A stretch of 64,000 nt of DNA. It comes from Photobacterium sp. TY1-4. GTDB taxonomy: Bacteria; Pseudomonadota; Gammaproteobacteria; Enterobacterales; Vibrionaceae. A program made the position numbers and the translations under genes. Position 1 is the first letter of the stretch, and each line of letters begins with the position of its first letter. Below, piece by piece: positions 54,482 to 63,537 of the stretch. The notes below the pieces were generated by a model. It was not told the DNA's origin and searched no databases. It worked only from the letters and a program-made list of their open reading frames with translations. The stretch is from the NCBI RefSeq assembly GCF_025398175.1, contig NZ_CP099734.1, positions 1,364,001 to 1,428,000 on the forward strand. Reading direction: 5' to 3'.

Positions 54482-55227
54482 CGGTTCATTATTTTTTCGA
54501 CCCGATGTGCGGCTGGTGTTATGGCGCTTCGTCGCTGATTGAGCAGTTAAACCAGCGCGATGGGGTGTCGCTTGTGTTGCATCCCGGCGGCATGGTGGCC
54601 AATCGTGCCATTGACCCGTCGTTCCGTCAGCACATTTTGCAGCATGATCAGCAAATCGCCCGGGAGACCGGTGCCGAGTTTGGTGACGCTTATGTGGCGC
54701 GTATCAAGAGCACTGCCCCTATAGTGATGGATTCGTATCTGACCGCGCAGGCGATCCTGGCGACTGACACGGTGGGGGGGGACCCGCTGGAGATGCTGCG
54801 TGCGATCCAGCAGGGTCATTATCGCGATGGATTAGCGGTGAATCAGATCGATACTCTGGCCGCACTGACCGAAGAAATCGGTCTGGATGAATCCGCGTGG
54901 CGTGCAGCAATGACAGCCAATGAAGCGCAATTGCATGGCACCATCACACGGACTCGCCAGTTGATGACGCAGTACCAGGTGTCGGGCTATCCCACGCTAA
55001 TGCTTGAAACTGAGCAAGGGTGGCAAAAAGTGGCTCCCAGTTCGTTCTATCGGCGGGAGGCGCAGTGGCAAGGTTACTGGGATGGTGTGCTCGCAACTGA
55101 CGCGTCCGTGAACACAGCTGAAATTTCAGTGATGAAGCAGATAAACATGGCCGGCGAATGCCGGCCATGGGAAGCCGTTATGCGGTGCGCGTTTGGTACA
55201 GGGCACGCTCTGTACGCAAGCCTTTGA
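54475..55227 (+). CDS. DsbA-family thioredoxin-fold protein (FrnE-like)
   Basis: 250 residues. The active-site motif CGWC (12-15) lies in FFDPMCGWCYGASS, and YQVSGYPTLMLE carries the cis-Pro. No signal peptide is present, so it is cytoplasmic. Its ATG overlaps the end of the MBL gene, indicating coupling. The last 30 residues extend through the terminator hairpin of the convergent BCCT gene and 50 bp into it, so the natural end of the domain is near residue 215. A redox or isomerase role is likely. Confidence 0.82.
   Translation: MVTVHYFFDPMCGWCYGASSLIEQLNQRDGVSLVLHPGGMVANRAIDPSFRQHILQHDQQIARETGAEFGDAYVARIKSTAPIVMDSYLTAQAILATDTVGGDPLEMLRAIQQGHYRDGLAVNQIDTLAALTEEIGLDESAWRAAMTANEAQLHGTITRTRQLMTQYQVSGYPTLMLETEQGWQKVAPSSFYRREAQWQGYWDGVLATDASVNTAEISVMKQINMAGECRPWEAVMRCAFGTGHALYASL
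55140..55169 (-). terminator. Terminator of the BCCT gene inside the convergent DsbA-like gene
   Basis: CATGGCCGGC / GCCGGCCATG is a perfect 10-bp stem with a four-base loop and T residues on the minus strand. It is also translated as part of the DsbA-like C-terminus. Confidence 0.7.
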
Positions 55228-56770
55228 TCAGGCTGTAACACATCAGCAGCAGGACCAGGGTAAACGGCAGTGCAGTGGTGACGACCCCGGCCTGCAGTGC
55301 TTGCAGGGCCTCCGTCCCGCCAATCCACAACATCATGGCCGCAATCGCGCCTTCAATCGTTGCCCAGAAAATCCGTTGTGGTACCGGCGCATCAACTTTA
55401 CCTCCGGCGGTAATGCTGTCGATCACCAGCGAGCCGGAATCTGATGATGTAATAAAGAAGACGATGATCAGCCCCAGTGAGATCACGGAGATCACAGAGC
55501 CGAATGGCAGCGCGTCATAGACGTGAAACAGGGTCAGCGAAATATCAGTCAAACCGTTTGCGCCCAGCTCACCGACTTTGTTGATCACTTGGTCAATCGC
55601 AATACCGCCAAAGACAGCCATCCAGATGGTGGTCATTAAGGTTGGCACGAAGACAACAGCAAACAGGAATTCACGAACGGTACGGCCTTTAGAAACCCGT
55701 GCGATAAACATCCCGACAAATGGTGACCAGGAGATCCACCAGGCCCAGTAGAATACCGTCCAGCCATGCATCCAGGTTTCATCTTCACGGCCATGCGGGT
55801 TGCTCAGCGGCACCAGGTTGTCTAAATAGCCCATGATGGTGGTGGTGAGTGAGTCCTGCACGACCCCGAAGCCGACGCAGGTGACGAAAATAAACACCGC
55901 CAGGGCAAACAGCATGTTGATGTTACTCAACACCTTCACACCACCTTCCAGGCCGCGAACCACTGAGATCACTGCCAGCGTGGTAACAAAGACAATCACC
56001 CCTAACTGCATACCCAGGCCGCCGTCGGTTCCGAAGACATGGTTGATCCCACTGGTAACCTGTTGGGCACCCAGCCCCAAGGAGGTCGCCAGGCCAAACA
56101 GGGTTGCCAGAACCGACATAATATCGATGACGTGTCCCATCCAGCCCCAGGCCCGATCCCCAAAGACCGGGTAGAAAATGGAGCGCATCGATAACGGCAG
56201 TCCTTTGTTAAAAGCGAAGAAAGCCAGTGACAGGGCGACCAGCGCGTACATGGCCCAGCCGTGCACCCCCCAGTGGAACATGGTGGCACCTAAAGCGAGT
56301 TCGCGTGCTTCGGCAGAGTAGGGTTCAACGCCAAGCGGGGTTTCGTACCAGCCGGTGAAATAGGCGGTTGGCTCAGCCACGCCCCAGAACAGTAACCCGA
56401 TCCCCATTCCGGCGGCGAATAGCATGGCGATCCAGGACAGGGTGGTATGTTCCGGCTCGGCATCCAACCCCCCGATCCGAATTTTACCCAGCGGCGAGAC
56501 CATCAGGCCGATACAAAACAGGAGGAACAGGTTGGCCGACCACATAAAGAGTTGGTCAAAATTGCTGATGATCTGGCCTTTTAACCCGTCCAGTGCGCTT
56601 TTGGCGGTGGCTGGGTCAACCACAGCCAGGCTGAGTAAACAGAGAAGAATCAAACCTGCGCTGATCCCAAACACAGGGTTGTGGACATCAAATCCCCATT
56701 TCTGAATATTGTCCTGGCCGACCTGATAGTCGGTTGTTTCAATGCTGTATTGATTCAATACGCTATCCAT
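55178..56770 (-). CDS. BCCT-family betaine/choline/carnitine transporter
   Basis: 530 residues with twelve membrane segments. BCCT signatures are clear: MGIGLLFWGVAEP (substrate-site region) and TVFYWAWWISWSPFVGMF followed by IARVSKGRTVREF. It takes up betaine-like osmolytes with sodium or protons, fitting a marine lifestyle. The C-terminal tail is short, so it may lack the osmosensing domain of BetP. No betaine biosynthesis genes are nearby. Confidence 0.92.
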   Translation of the reverse strand: MDSVLNQYSIETTDYQVGQDNIQKWGFDVHNPVFGISAGLILLCLLSLAVVDPATAKSALDGLKGQIISNFDQLFMWSANLFLLFCIGLMVSPLGKIRIGGLDAEPEHTTLSWIAMLFAAGMGIGLLFWGVAEPTAYFTGWYETPLGVEPYSAEARELALGATMFHWGVHGWAMYALVALSLAFFAFNKGLPLSMRSIFYPVFGDRAWGWMGHVIDIMSVLATLFGLATSLGLGAQQVTSGINHVFGTDGGLGMQLGVIVFVTTLAVISVVRGLEGGVKVLSNINMLFALAVFIFVTCVGFGVVQDSLTTTIMGYLDNLVPLSNPHGREDETWMHGWTVFYWAWWISWSPFVGMFIARVSKGRTVREFLFAVVFVPTLMTTIWMAVFGGIAIDQVINKVGELGANGLTDISLTLFHVYDALPFGSVISVISLGLIIVFFITSSDSGSLVIDSITAGGKVDAPVPQRIFWATIEGAIAAMMLWIGGTEALQALQAGVVTTALPFTLVLLLMCYSLIKGLRTERALYQTRTA

Positions 56771-57091
56771 AAAGTCTCTCGGTTGTTTTGTCCTCTAATG
56801 ATTTGGGCGGGTTTTCGTGGTTCCACGAACGACCCATACAGCCCAAATCCATTAGAATTCAAATTAAAAATCGCATAAATGTTAACATTGAGAATAAAAA
56901 ATCACAACTTTGAAGCGTTTTTTGAGTGAAAAGTGTACATAAGTCTATGATTTTATGTGTCGAGTGCTTGGGGTTGATTTCGTGCACGAAACGATGTGTT
57001 CGAATGATTTTATTTGGAGGAGATATGAAAGCACCCCGACAACCTGTCTGGGTGAGGGCGCGGGCTGTGTTTCGGATCAGTGTGCGCCGGT
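56771..57091. other. Intergenic region upstream of the BCCT gene
   Basis: About 320 bp, AT-rich near 56850-57000. It holds the BCCT promoter region on the minus strand. No gene with a ribosome binding site was found; short open frames on both strands look accidental. Confidence 0.4.
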
Positions 57092-57241
57092 TGACCACAG
57101 ATCGATCGTTTTCCACTAGACGCCGCCAATGAGAAAGCACACTGGAATTACCACCAGGGTAAAAATAAATCCGATTTTCCACCATTGTTTGAGAGACATA
57201 TAATCGACACCGAACAGAATCGGGGCTGGGTTAAATCCGGC
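57092..57241 (-). pseudogene. C-terminal fragment of a DASS (SLC13) anion permease
   Basis: Immediately after the diguanylate cyclase stop, and in the same frame, the minus strand reads AGFNPAPILFGVDYMSLKQW, then WKIGFIFTLVVIPVCFLIGG and V. A TAG follows at 57116-57118, then WKTIDLW. Members of the DASS transporter family end with a similar NPAPI..G.GY....WWKIG.....GG.WW..IGLW pattern, so the TAG probably replaces Trp. Everything N-terminal to this is missing, apparently removed by a deletion that brought in the cyclase gene. Confidence 0.6.
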
Positions 57242-58123
57242 TCAGGCAACACACCAACGATTTCGGCCCAGGGCTTTGGCCTGATATAACGCTTGGTCGG
57301 CGTTTTTGATCAGTGCGGTGATGTTTGCTTCGCTCGAAGGAAGGCAGGCCACACCGAAACTGGCCGTACATTGTAATTGTGTGTGTTTGTGGTCGATGCG
57401 CAGGGCTTCAATGGCACTGCGAATGCGCTCTGTGATCTGTTTGGCATCCGCTAGGGTTGTATGGTTCAACAAGATCACGAACTCTTCGCCGCCGAAGCGG
57501 CTTAGCAAATCTTCTTGCCGCAAGCTGGCCTGGATGGTTTGTCCAACGCTGTACAACACATGATCCCCTGTCAGGTGCCCGTAGTTGTCATTGACTAGCT
57601 TAAAGTGATCAATATCGAGCAGGATCAGGCTGAACGGTGTTTCCTGACCCTCTGCATTATCCAGCATCGTTTGTGCGCTTTGGGTAAACGCCCGGCGATT
57701 AAGCAGCCCGGTCAGGCTGTCCGTCTCCGCCAGATATTTCATTTTTCGATTTTGCTGTCGGTGAAATTTCACCCAGCGAGCGCTTGTCAGCAATAAGAGT
57801 AGAAAACCGAAGGACTGACAAAGATCTTCCAGAATGTCGAGCGTATGGCAGGAGCGGATAAATTCATCGACAACGTCAATGAAATGGCCGATAAACAGCA
57901 GTGAAGAAGACAGTAGCAGTAAGCGGTAGATTGGACGGTTTTCTTTGACGCCATGGATCCCAAACATCAACAGCAGGCAACTCAGGGCCATCACGCCTTC
58001 AATGACAACATTGGCATAATCAACGGGAAGTTCGGACGCATGGAAGGTATAAGCGATGCAAAACGCACTGATGGCACTCAACAGAATTGCGAACTGAGTT
58101 TTGACTTGAGCGACAAATACCAT
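57242..58123 (-). CDS. Membrane-bound diguanylate cyclase (GGDEF)
   Basis: About 293 residues. Five to six hydrophobic segments occupy the first 120 residues, followed by a GGDEF domain with LAETDSLTGLLNRRAF, DIDHFKLVNDNYGH and an intact GGEEF (SRFGGEEFVILL). It synthesises c-di-GMP. An ATG eight codons upstream (58147) lacks a ribosome binding site. The C-terminus runs straight into the DASS fragment. Confidence 0.88.
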   Translation of the reverse strand: MVFVAQVKTQFAILLSAISAFCIAYTFHASELPVDYANVVIEGVMALSCLLLMFGIHGVKENRPIYRLLLLSSSLLFIGHFIDVVDEFIRSCHTLDILEDLCQSFGFLLLLLTSARWVKFHRQQNRKMKYLAETDSLTGLLNRRAFTQSAQTMLDNAEGQETPFSLILLDIDHFKLVNDNYGHLTGDHVLYSVGQTIQASLRQEDLLSRFGGEEFVILLNHTTLADAKQITERIRSAIEALRIDHKHTQLQCTASFGVACLPSSEANITALIKNADQALYQAKALGRNRWCVA

Positions 58124-58454
58124 ATGTATTGATGTACCTTTGCACATTGAGTTTGGTTAACGCGCAAAAATATACCATACAGGGATGACTGGAGAATCAA
58201 AAACCGCCGGGATGACTGTTTTATTGAAGAGATCTCTATATATTACTTGTAAATGTATGCATTGATGTCTGCATGTTTGGACGGTAATGGTGCCGTGAAG
58301 ACAGTGCAGGTTAAGCTTGATGTCGTAATATAGCGGAGTTTTACAGCATGTGTTTGTGTTGATGAACCCATGCGCAATCCCATGACGATTTGAATCAGCA
58401 AATGACAAGTCGGGAGACACCGGCACCAGAGCAGAAGCTGAGAGGAAGAGGTTG

Positions 58455-58562
58455 ATGTATACGAATAAACGTGTCAAACAACGAGTCAAAGAAATTTCGG
58501 AACGCACCCGACGCAAACATCTAAACGATCTGGGGGCGCAAAAAGCACAGGACCGTGATTAG
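58455..58562 (+). CDS. 35-residue basic small protein (candidate)
   Basis: MYTNKRVKQRVKEISERTRR then KHLNDLGAQKAQDRD. The ATG is preceded by GAGGAAGAGG, a strong ribosome binding site, and the gene is followed by a long-stem terminator, a combination unlikely by chance. About half the residues are charged and it should form one amphipathic helix. No family recognised. Confidence 0.5.
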   Translation: MYTNKRVKQRVKEISERTRRKHLNDLGAQKAQDRD

Positions 58563-58601
58563 GTATGGATTGTCGACCGCGACGTGCGGCAAGTTCAAAC
58601 G

Positions 58602-58657
58602 CAAACAGCCGCGCTGAGTGACGTTCTTTGTGGGATCATCCAGCGCGGCTGTTTTTA
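58602..58657 (+). terminator. Terminator after the 35-residue ORF
   Basis: ACAGCCGCGCTG (58604-58615) pairs with CAGCGCGGCTGT (58641-58652) across 25 bases and is followed by TTTTA. Confidence 0.7.
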
Positions 58658-58761
58658 TTGGATGCAACGTTTTATTGGGGGACAGTTTTTTCGGAGTCGC
58701 GGCTTTATCCAGTGAGCCGATTTTTTACATGTACCGCTTGCACGGGTGAGTACATTTCCGG

Positions 58762-59010
58762 TTACTTCGTCGTCAGGCGTTGACGTGCGCGCACTTTTGC
58801 CATTTTCGCCAGGTAATACACATTGACGCAGGCAATAAAGCTGTTGGTGACGACCACGGGCATTGCATCGATCATAAACCCGTAAGTCGTGAATAAAATA
58901 CAGCCGATCAGGTTCAAAACCCGTAACCAGACGATATCTTTCATCATCAGGGAAACCGCAACCATGAATGAGGATGCGTAGCCGAGTAACTCGATGGTGC
59001 TGAATGCCAT
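58762..59010 (-). CDS. YgjV-like small inner membrane protein
   Basis: 82 residues with three hydrophobic segments. LGYASSFMVAVSLMMKDIVW and LRVLNLIGCILFTTYGF are characteristic of the YgjV/SWEET-like Imp family. Function unknown; possibly a small transporter subunit. It stands alone. Confidence 0.75.
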   Translation of the reverse strand: MAFSTIELLGYASSFMVAVSLMMKDIVWLRVLNLIGCILFTTYGFMIDAMPVVVTNSFIACVNVYYLAKMAKVRARQRLTTK

Positions 59011-59284
59011 GGCGGTTATATACCTTTCTCTTCATCTGTCCTGAACAGGGGTCTCTACATCTGGATGCAGATGACTCTCCTCGGCACTCCTTGCCAGACA
59101 GATTCGTTAATGAGCCTGAACCTGGCCCGACACAAAATCACCCGGATCATACCAAGCTCCGTTTTGAACGAGAACCGGCATTGCCGGAAAAGGCCTGTTC
59201 AGCAGGAATAAAGCAGTCGACAGCTGGTTTTTTCAGCGTTTCTCTGCAAGGAAGCGCTCACCATTCGGCATCCCGTCGTCGGGC

Positions 59285-59893
59285 TTATTTTGCCAGCTCG
59301 ACAAAGCTGTGCACCCCAAACAGACAAATCATTAAACCGCCCAGTAACTGGAGATAAAACGGGAAAGTCAGGGTATCGAAATGCTCGCGGTAAGCTGAGC
59401 CGAAGATGGCCAACAGGCACTGAATCACCAGACTCCCGGTAAAAATAGCGCCGGCCAGTTGCAAGGCGTACAGCGGGTTGACCGCCATGTCGGCATGGCC
59501 GATAAAGGCGGAGAGCGCAATGACCGCGATGGGGTTGGCCAGGGTGAGATAGAAAGCGGCCCGGAGTCCCAGTTTGCGGGTGGGCTGATGAAAATTGGCC
59601 AGTAGCCGGGTATTGCGCAGGGCGCTGTACATCATATAAAAGCCGACGAAGATCAGGACCCAGGAAGAGAGCAGGATGATCTGGTAGTGATAATCGGAGA
59701 AGGTGGTGATGATCCAGGTACCGGCTATAAAACTAATCAGGGCATAGCAGTAATCGGCCAGTGCTGCGCCAATGGCACTGCGGACTGCCACTGTGTACCC
59801 ATGCTGAATGCCGTTGTTTAAAACCAGAATCGCGATGGGCCCAATCGAGAGAGATAAGAGCAGGCCGAAGAAAAAGGCTTTCATAACTTCCAT
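59285..59893 (-). CDS. LysE-family exporter
   Basis: 202 residues, six membrane segments. GLLLSLSIGPIAILVLNNGI and LTLANPIAVIALSAF are the LysE signatures (the usual PGP is IGP here). AAGGAG precedes the ATG. Not closely similar to the LysE protein at 46422. Substrate unknown. Confidence 0.82.
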   Translation of the reverse strand: MEVMKAFFFGLLLSLSIGPIAILVLNNGIQHGYTVAVRSAIGAALADYCYALISFIAGTWIITTFSDYHYQIILLSSWVLIFVGFYMMYSALRNTRLLANFHQPTRKLGLRAAFYLTLANPIAVIALSAFIGHADMAVNPLYALQLAGAIFTGSLVIQCLLAIFGSAYREHFDTLTFPFYLQLLGGLMICLFGVHSFVELAK

Positions 59894-60130
59894 AGGCTCT
59901 CCTTGAAATACTGCGGGTCAGAGCGTCAGGTAAGCAGGCGCTTAATTAAAGAATAGTCAGAGAGGTGAAAGGTATGCCAGATATAAACCAATGTTTCCAA
60001 GCACATAAATGAGGCAAACGTTGAGTTTATGCACATCAAGATGTCGTCAGGGTTTCTGTAATTGAACGCCGCCAGGTCCCAGGTGATTTTCTATTCGGCA
60101 TTGATGAATAACTGGTTGTTCAGGGGATAA

Positions 60131-60162
60131 CAGGAAAGAAAGCAATGGGGCTTTCTTTCCTG
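60131..60162. terminator. Strong hairpin 3' of the Cys-rich small gene
   Basis: CAGGAAAGAAAGC / GCTTTCTTTCCTG is a perfect 13-bp stem with a six-base loop. There is no T run on either strand, so it may be a transcript-end or stability element rather than a classical terminator. The rest of 59894-60221 holds nothing recognisable. Confidence 0.5.
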
Positions 60163-60221
60163 TGGGTCGGTAGGGACGACCAGAGCCGGGCGACTATTGG
60201 CCTGACTGCTTTGGTCCGACA

Positions 60222-60377
60222 CTATCGCTTGCCGGTCCGCTCATTAGTCTGCTGTGAAGCGATGGGTTGATCCCCGATGGTGGTTTTGCCCGGACAGATT
60301 CTTCGCACTGGGCATTTGGGGCATCCCCAAATAGCTGCGTAGGGGCACAGCGCGATCACTTTATTTTTTTTCGACAT
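60222..60377 (-). CDS. Cys-rich 51-residue protein (candidate metal binder)
   Basis: MSKKNKVIALCPYAAIWGCP is followed by KCPVRRICPGKTT. Four Cys (11, 19, 22, 28) are spaced C-x7-C-x2-C-x5-C, each followed by Pro or in a CPKCP block, which suggests a zinc or iron-sulfur site. The ATG is preceded by GAGGTGAGCA. It lies just downstream of the acetyl-CoA hydrolase gene on the same strand (42 bp), so the two may be co-transcribed. No family recognised. Confidence 0.6.
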   Translation of the reverse strand: MSKKNKVIALCPYAAIWGCPKCPVRRICPGKTTIGDQPIASQQTNERTGKR

Positions 60378-60418
60378 TGCTCACCTCGTTTTATTCAATC
60401 GTGTTGGAGCGAGTGGAT

Positions 60419-62662
60419 TTACCTTCCCTTCAGCTCGGCCGCCAGCAAGCGCTGGGTCAACTTGTCCTTAAATGTTGCGGGTCGAAGCAGATCCATGCGC
60501 GCCAGTAGGGGACGCAGGCTGGCGTCGTTTGGGTTGGCGGTCAGCGCTTTGAGGATGCATTTCAGTTTGCCGCTGGGTGTGGCTGTTTTGGCTTTGAGTG
60601 ATTTCAGCGCTTTACCCAACTGGAGCTCCTCGGCCGTAAAACTGCAACCAAACGGGAACGGCGAGAAAATTTGTTGTTGGGCGAATTTCTGATACACCCG
60701 CTGAATCGCTTTGGGCGTGTTATTGCAGTACGCCGGTGGCAAGGTATAGTCTTTGGCCACTTTGCCCGCGGCTTTGGCCTGGGCCAGCAGCTGCGGCTGG
60801 AAGCGGGAGTCAGCAATTTTGATTAACTCGGTATACACCACGTGATCGGGTTTGCTGCGCAGATCTGCAATCCCGTATTCGGTGATCACGATGTCCCTGA
60901 GCTGGCGCGGAATCGTGGTATGGCCGTAGTTAAACAGAATATTCGATTTGAGTTCCCCGTTGCGTACCGCGCAGCTCCTGAGCTTCATGATCGAGCGGGA
61001 ATCGTGCAGTTGGTGCGACTGCGCCACAAAATTGTATTGTCCGCCGACGCCGCTGACCACCTGGCCGTTTTCCAGCGCATCGGAGACTGCTGCGCCGCTG
61101 AGAGTAACCATCATCGCGGAGTTGATAAACCGGGCGTGCTGCCGCTGGGCCTGCTTGAGTTGCTGGCTGCCGAGGAAATGATCGTAGAGATCATTGACGT
61201 AGTTGACGCTGGTCATACAGAACTTCTGATGATCGGCCTCACTCATGGTGTTCAGGGCGTCGTAGAAATCTTTCGGTCCGACAAAAAATGCGCCGTGCAT
61301 GACCATGCCACCACTTAAGGTATCGCCCAGGCAGTGCTGTTCAATCCAGGCGAGTGAATCGGCATGGTTCAGGTTAGCCGGAGCTTGCTGACGGCCGACA
61401 AACAGCTGGCCTTGCTCGTATCTCACGTTGGCGCGAAATACCCCAATCCGTTTCAGGTAGGCGACATCTTCGCGGGTCAGCTGTGTGGCGATGGCACCGT
61501 GCTTCAGCAGGGCGAGCAAAGTTGCGAGTGAGACATCCGGGGTGATTTTCTGCTGGTTCAGCAGTGTCTGGAGAGTCAGATCTTCAAAAACTTCCCGTTT
61601 CAGGATCCCGGCTTTGTACAAGTGGACGAAACCATCAACCATCAACTCGCTACAGCCGTACAACCCCTGCTCAAAGGGGCCACTGTCTCCGATTTTCTGG
61701 CTGACCGGAAATTTCTCGGCCACGTTCAGTTCAGTCAGGACTTGATGATAGACGTCGTTGTGCTGGTGGCGCAGCAAGGCGCTGTAAATGAGCGCGCTGC
61801 TGAGCGAACCGATCCCGACCTGCAGGGTTCCCCCGTCTTTGACCAGCGTACTGGCGTAAAAGCCAATCAAATGATCTTCCGGCGAGATGCTGGCATGGGG
61901 GGCGGCAAACAGGGCATAGTCCTGATGGCCGGGTTTGAGGTTTTGATCCAGCACCCAGTCAAAGACATTGTCGGCCACTTCAGCATGATTGTGCATAAAC
62001 GGCATGTTGGCATTGACCTCCGCGACCATGGCAACCGGGGTTCCGTTTGCCCGCATCTCTTCCATTAACGGCGCAAAGTCGAGGGCCAGATCAGAATTAC
62101 TGCATAAACTGTAGGTGGTCACGCCATCCACCGTCCGTTTGGCAACCAGCTGCGCGACAACGTTCACGCCTTTATCCAGCAAGTCCCGCACGGCGTGGGT
62201 ATAGTTGGTGCTGGTGTAGTTCTGTTGCTGCGGGCTGTTGAGAAAGCTGCCGGCCTTAAAGAAGAACTCACTGACCGTGATATTGGCCGGTACCTGATTG
62301 CGGCGCAGATCGGTGAGGTAATCCAGATCCGGGACGCCGGCGAATTCACGTTCAATGAAGGGCCCCAGGAACTTCTCTTCCAGCGGACTTTTCCCGACGG
62401 GTTTTTCCAGGCTAATCCCGGTTTCGATCCGCAAGGTGATCCGGGGGTCGGTTTTCGCCCGCTGATAGAGTGCGTTGACAAACGCGACGGGTTTTCCAAT
62501 CGCCAGCGGCACGCCGAGCGTGATTTGGTTTCCGACCGTTTCCAGAATGCGATCAACCAATTGTTCGACATCGGCAAAGGCGGGCGCAGCTGGTTTTTCA
62601 CAAGTCACAGTCATGCTCGTTAGCGGCGGTGTGGGGGTTTCCACTAATTCTAGTACTGACAT
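60419..62662 (-). CDS. Acetyl-CoA hydrolase/transferase family protein
   Basis: 747 residues, longer than the usual 430-650. CoA-transferase features are GIGSLSSALIYSALL, VSGVGGQYNFVAQS (CoA-binding glycine loop) and VITEYGIADLRSKPD. It would move CoA between acetate or other acids, or hydrolyse acyl-CoA. The start MSVLELVE has AAGGAATG upstream; a longer frame adds 29 residues. Divergent from the phasin and wax-ester synthase genes, fitting a role in acyl-CoA and storage metabolism. Confidence 0.85.
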   Translation of the reverse strand: MSVLELVETPTPPLTSMTVTCEKPAAPAFADVEQLVDRILETVGNQITLGVPLAIGKPVAFVNALYQRAKTDPRITLRIETGISLEKPVGKSPLEEKFLGPFIEREFAGVPDLDYLTDLRRNQVPANITVSEFFFKAGSFLNSPQQQNYTSTNYTHAVRDLLDKGVNVVAQLVAKRTVDGVTTYSLCSNSDLALDFAPLMEEMRANGTPVAMVAEVNANMPFMHNHAEVADNVFDWVLDQNLKPGHQDYALFAAPHASISPEDHLIGFYASTLVKDGGTLQVGIGSLSSALIYSALLRHQHNDVYHQVLTELNVAEKFPVSQKIGDSGPFEQGLYGCSELMVDGFVHLYKAGILKREVFEDLTLQTLLNQQKITPDVSLATLLALLKHGAIATQLTREDVAYLKRIGVFRANVRYEQGQLFVGRQQAPANLNHADSLAWIEQHCLGDTLSGGMVMHGAFFVGPKDFYDALNTMSEADHQKFCMTSVNYVNDLYDHFLGSQQLKQAQRQHARFINSAMMVTLSGAAVSDALENGQVVSGVGGQYNFVAQSHQLHDSRSIMKLRSCAVRNGELKSNILFNYGHTTIPRQLRDIVITEYGIADLRSKPDHVVYTELIKIADSRFQPQLLAQAKAAGKVAKDYTLPPAYCNNTPKAIQRVYQKFAQQQIFSPFPFGCSFTAEELQLGKALKSLKAKTATPSGKLKCILKALTANPNDASLRPLLARMDLLRPATFKDKLTQRLLAAELKGR

Positions 62663-62950
62663 TTTGCATTCCTTGTTCGATTTGTTATTGGAAAGAAGCA
62701 TATTTTTGTGCGTCAGTTTCATTGTTAGCACCAGGAATAGAGTGTTCACTCTAGACTTGCTTTTTCATCACGTTTTTGGTCGTTTTTTTGCCAATTTTTG
62801 GCGAGAAGTTGAACTGAGTCACAGCCTTGATAAGCCGCTTGGATGGGTTGGGGGATGTGGGCCAGTCACTGAGCCGTGGTTCAGAAACATTATACTGTCA
62901 CCGATCGGCAAACTTGCACATCACTGGCTATACGCGCGGCGTTAGGTTGG

Positions 62951-62985
62951 ATGGCGGATGGCGGATGGCGGATGGCGGATGGCGG
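62951..62985. repeat. Five perfect 7-bp tandem repeats
   Basis: ATGGCGG occurs five times in succession. It lies in the 417-bp gap between the divergent acetyl-CoA hydrolase and phasin genes, which otherwise shows only promoter-like AT-rich sequence near 62760-62800. Confidence 0.95.
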
Positions 62986-63079
62986 CTGAAGGCGGAATTT
63001 AGAAAGAATGATCTAATTTCAGTTGTTAGGCTCTGGGATCTCAGTGGAACTTCAATAATGAACAAACAGGATTTTGACC

Positions 63080-63448
63080 ATGATGAATCCAGTAAAAATG
63101 ATCGGAAATATGAAAACTGTGACTGAAACCGGAGAGAGCGCTCTGAAGCAGGTTGTCTGGGCGGGGCTCGGGGCATACAGTAAAGGTATCGAACAGGTCG
63201 GAATGGCCCAGCACCTGGTGACCAAACGGTTTACTTCTCTGGTTGAGCAGGGTCAGCACGTAGAAACGGAAACCCTGTCGCGGGTGAAACATACCAAGGC
63301 AGCGATGCTGGCGCGGACAGAAACGCAGCTGAATGATGCCCTACGCAAAACTTGCGGGGTGGATCGAAACCACTTGTCATCGGTCGAAGCAAAAATCGAT
63401 CAGTTGCAGTTGGCCGTCGATAAACTGGTGAAGCAAGCCGCAGAATAA
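63080..63448 (+). CDS. Phasin-like polyhydroxyalkanoate granule protein
   Basis: 122 residues, almost entirely helical and amphipathic. VVWAGLGAYSKGIEQVG and the C-terminal coiled-coil SVEAKIDQLQLAVDKLVKQA are typical of PhaI/PhaF-type granule-associated proteins. The start is the ATG after ACAGGATTTTGACC. It coats PHA or lipid inclusions. It precedes the wax-ester synthase by 89 bp. Confidence 0.78.
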   Translation: MMNPVKMIGNMKTVTETGESALKQVVWAGLGAYSKGIEQVGMAQHLVTKRFTSLVEQGQHVETETLSRVKHTKAAMLARTETQLNDALRKTCGVDRNHLSSVEAKIDQLQLAVDKLVKQAAE

Positions 63449-63537
63449 GCGGGCTGCAATCGGTCCGGCGGTATACCGACGGATAACCATGTGTGAGGCA
63501 GATTGGCTGCCAGACAAGCTAGAAAAAGGAATCTTCT

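Noticed and set aside
56859..57185. 108-codon minus-strand ORF upstream of the BCCT gene
   Set aside because: No ribosome binding site and no coding character; its frame differs from that of the DASS fragment.
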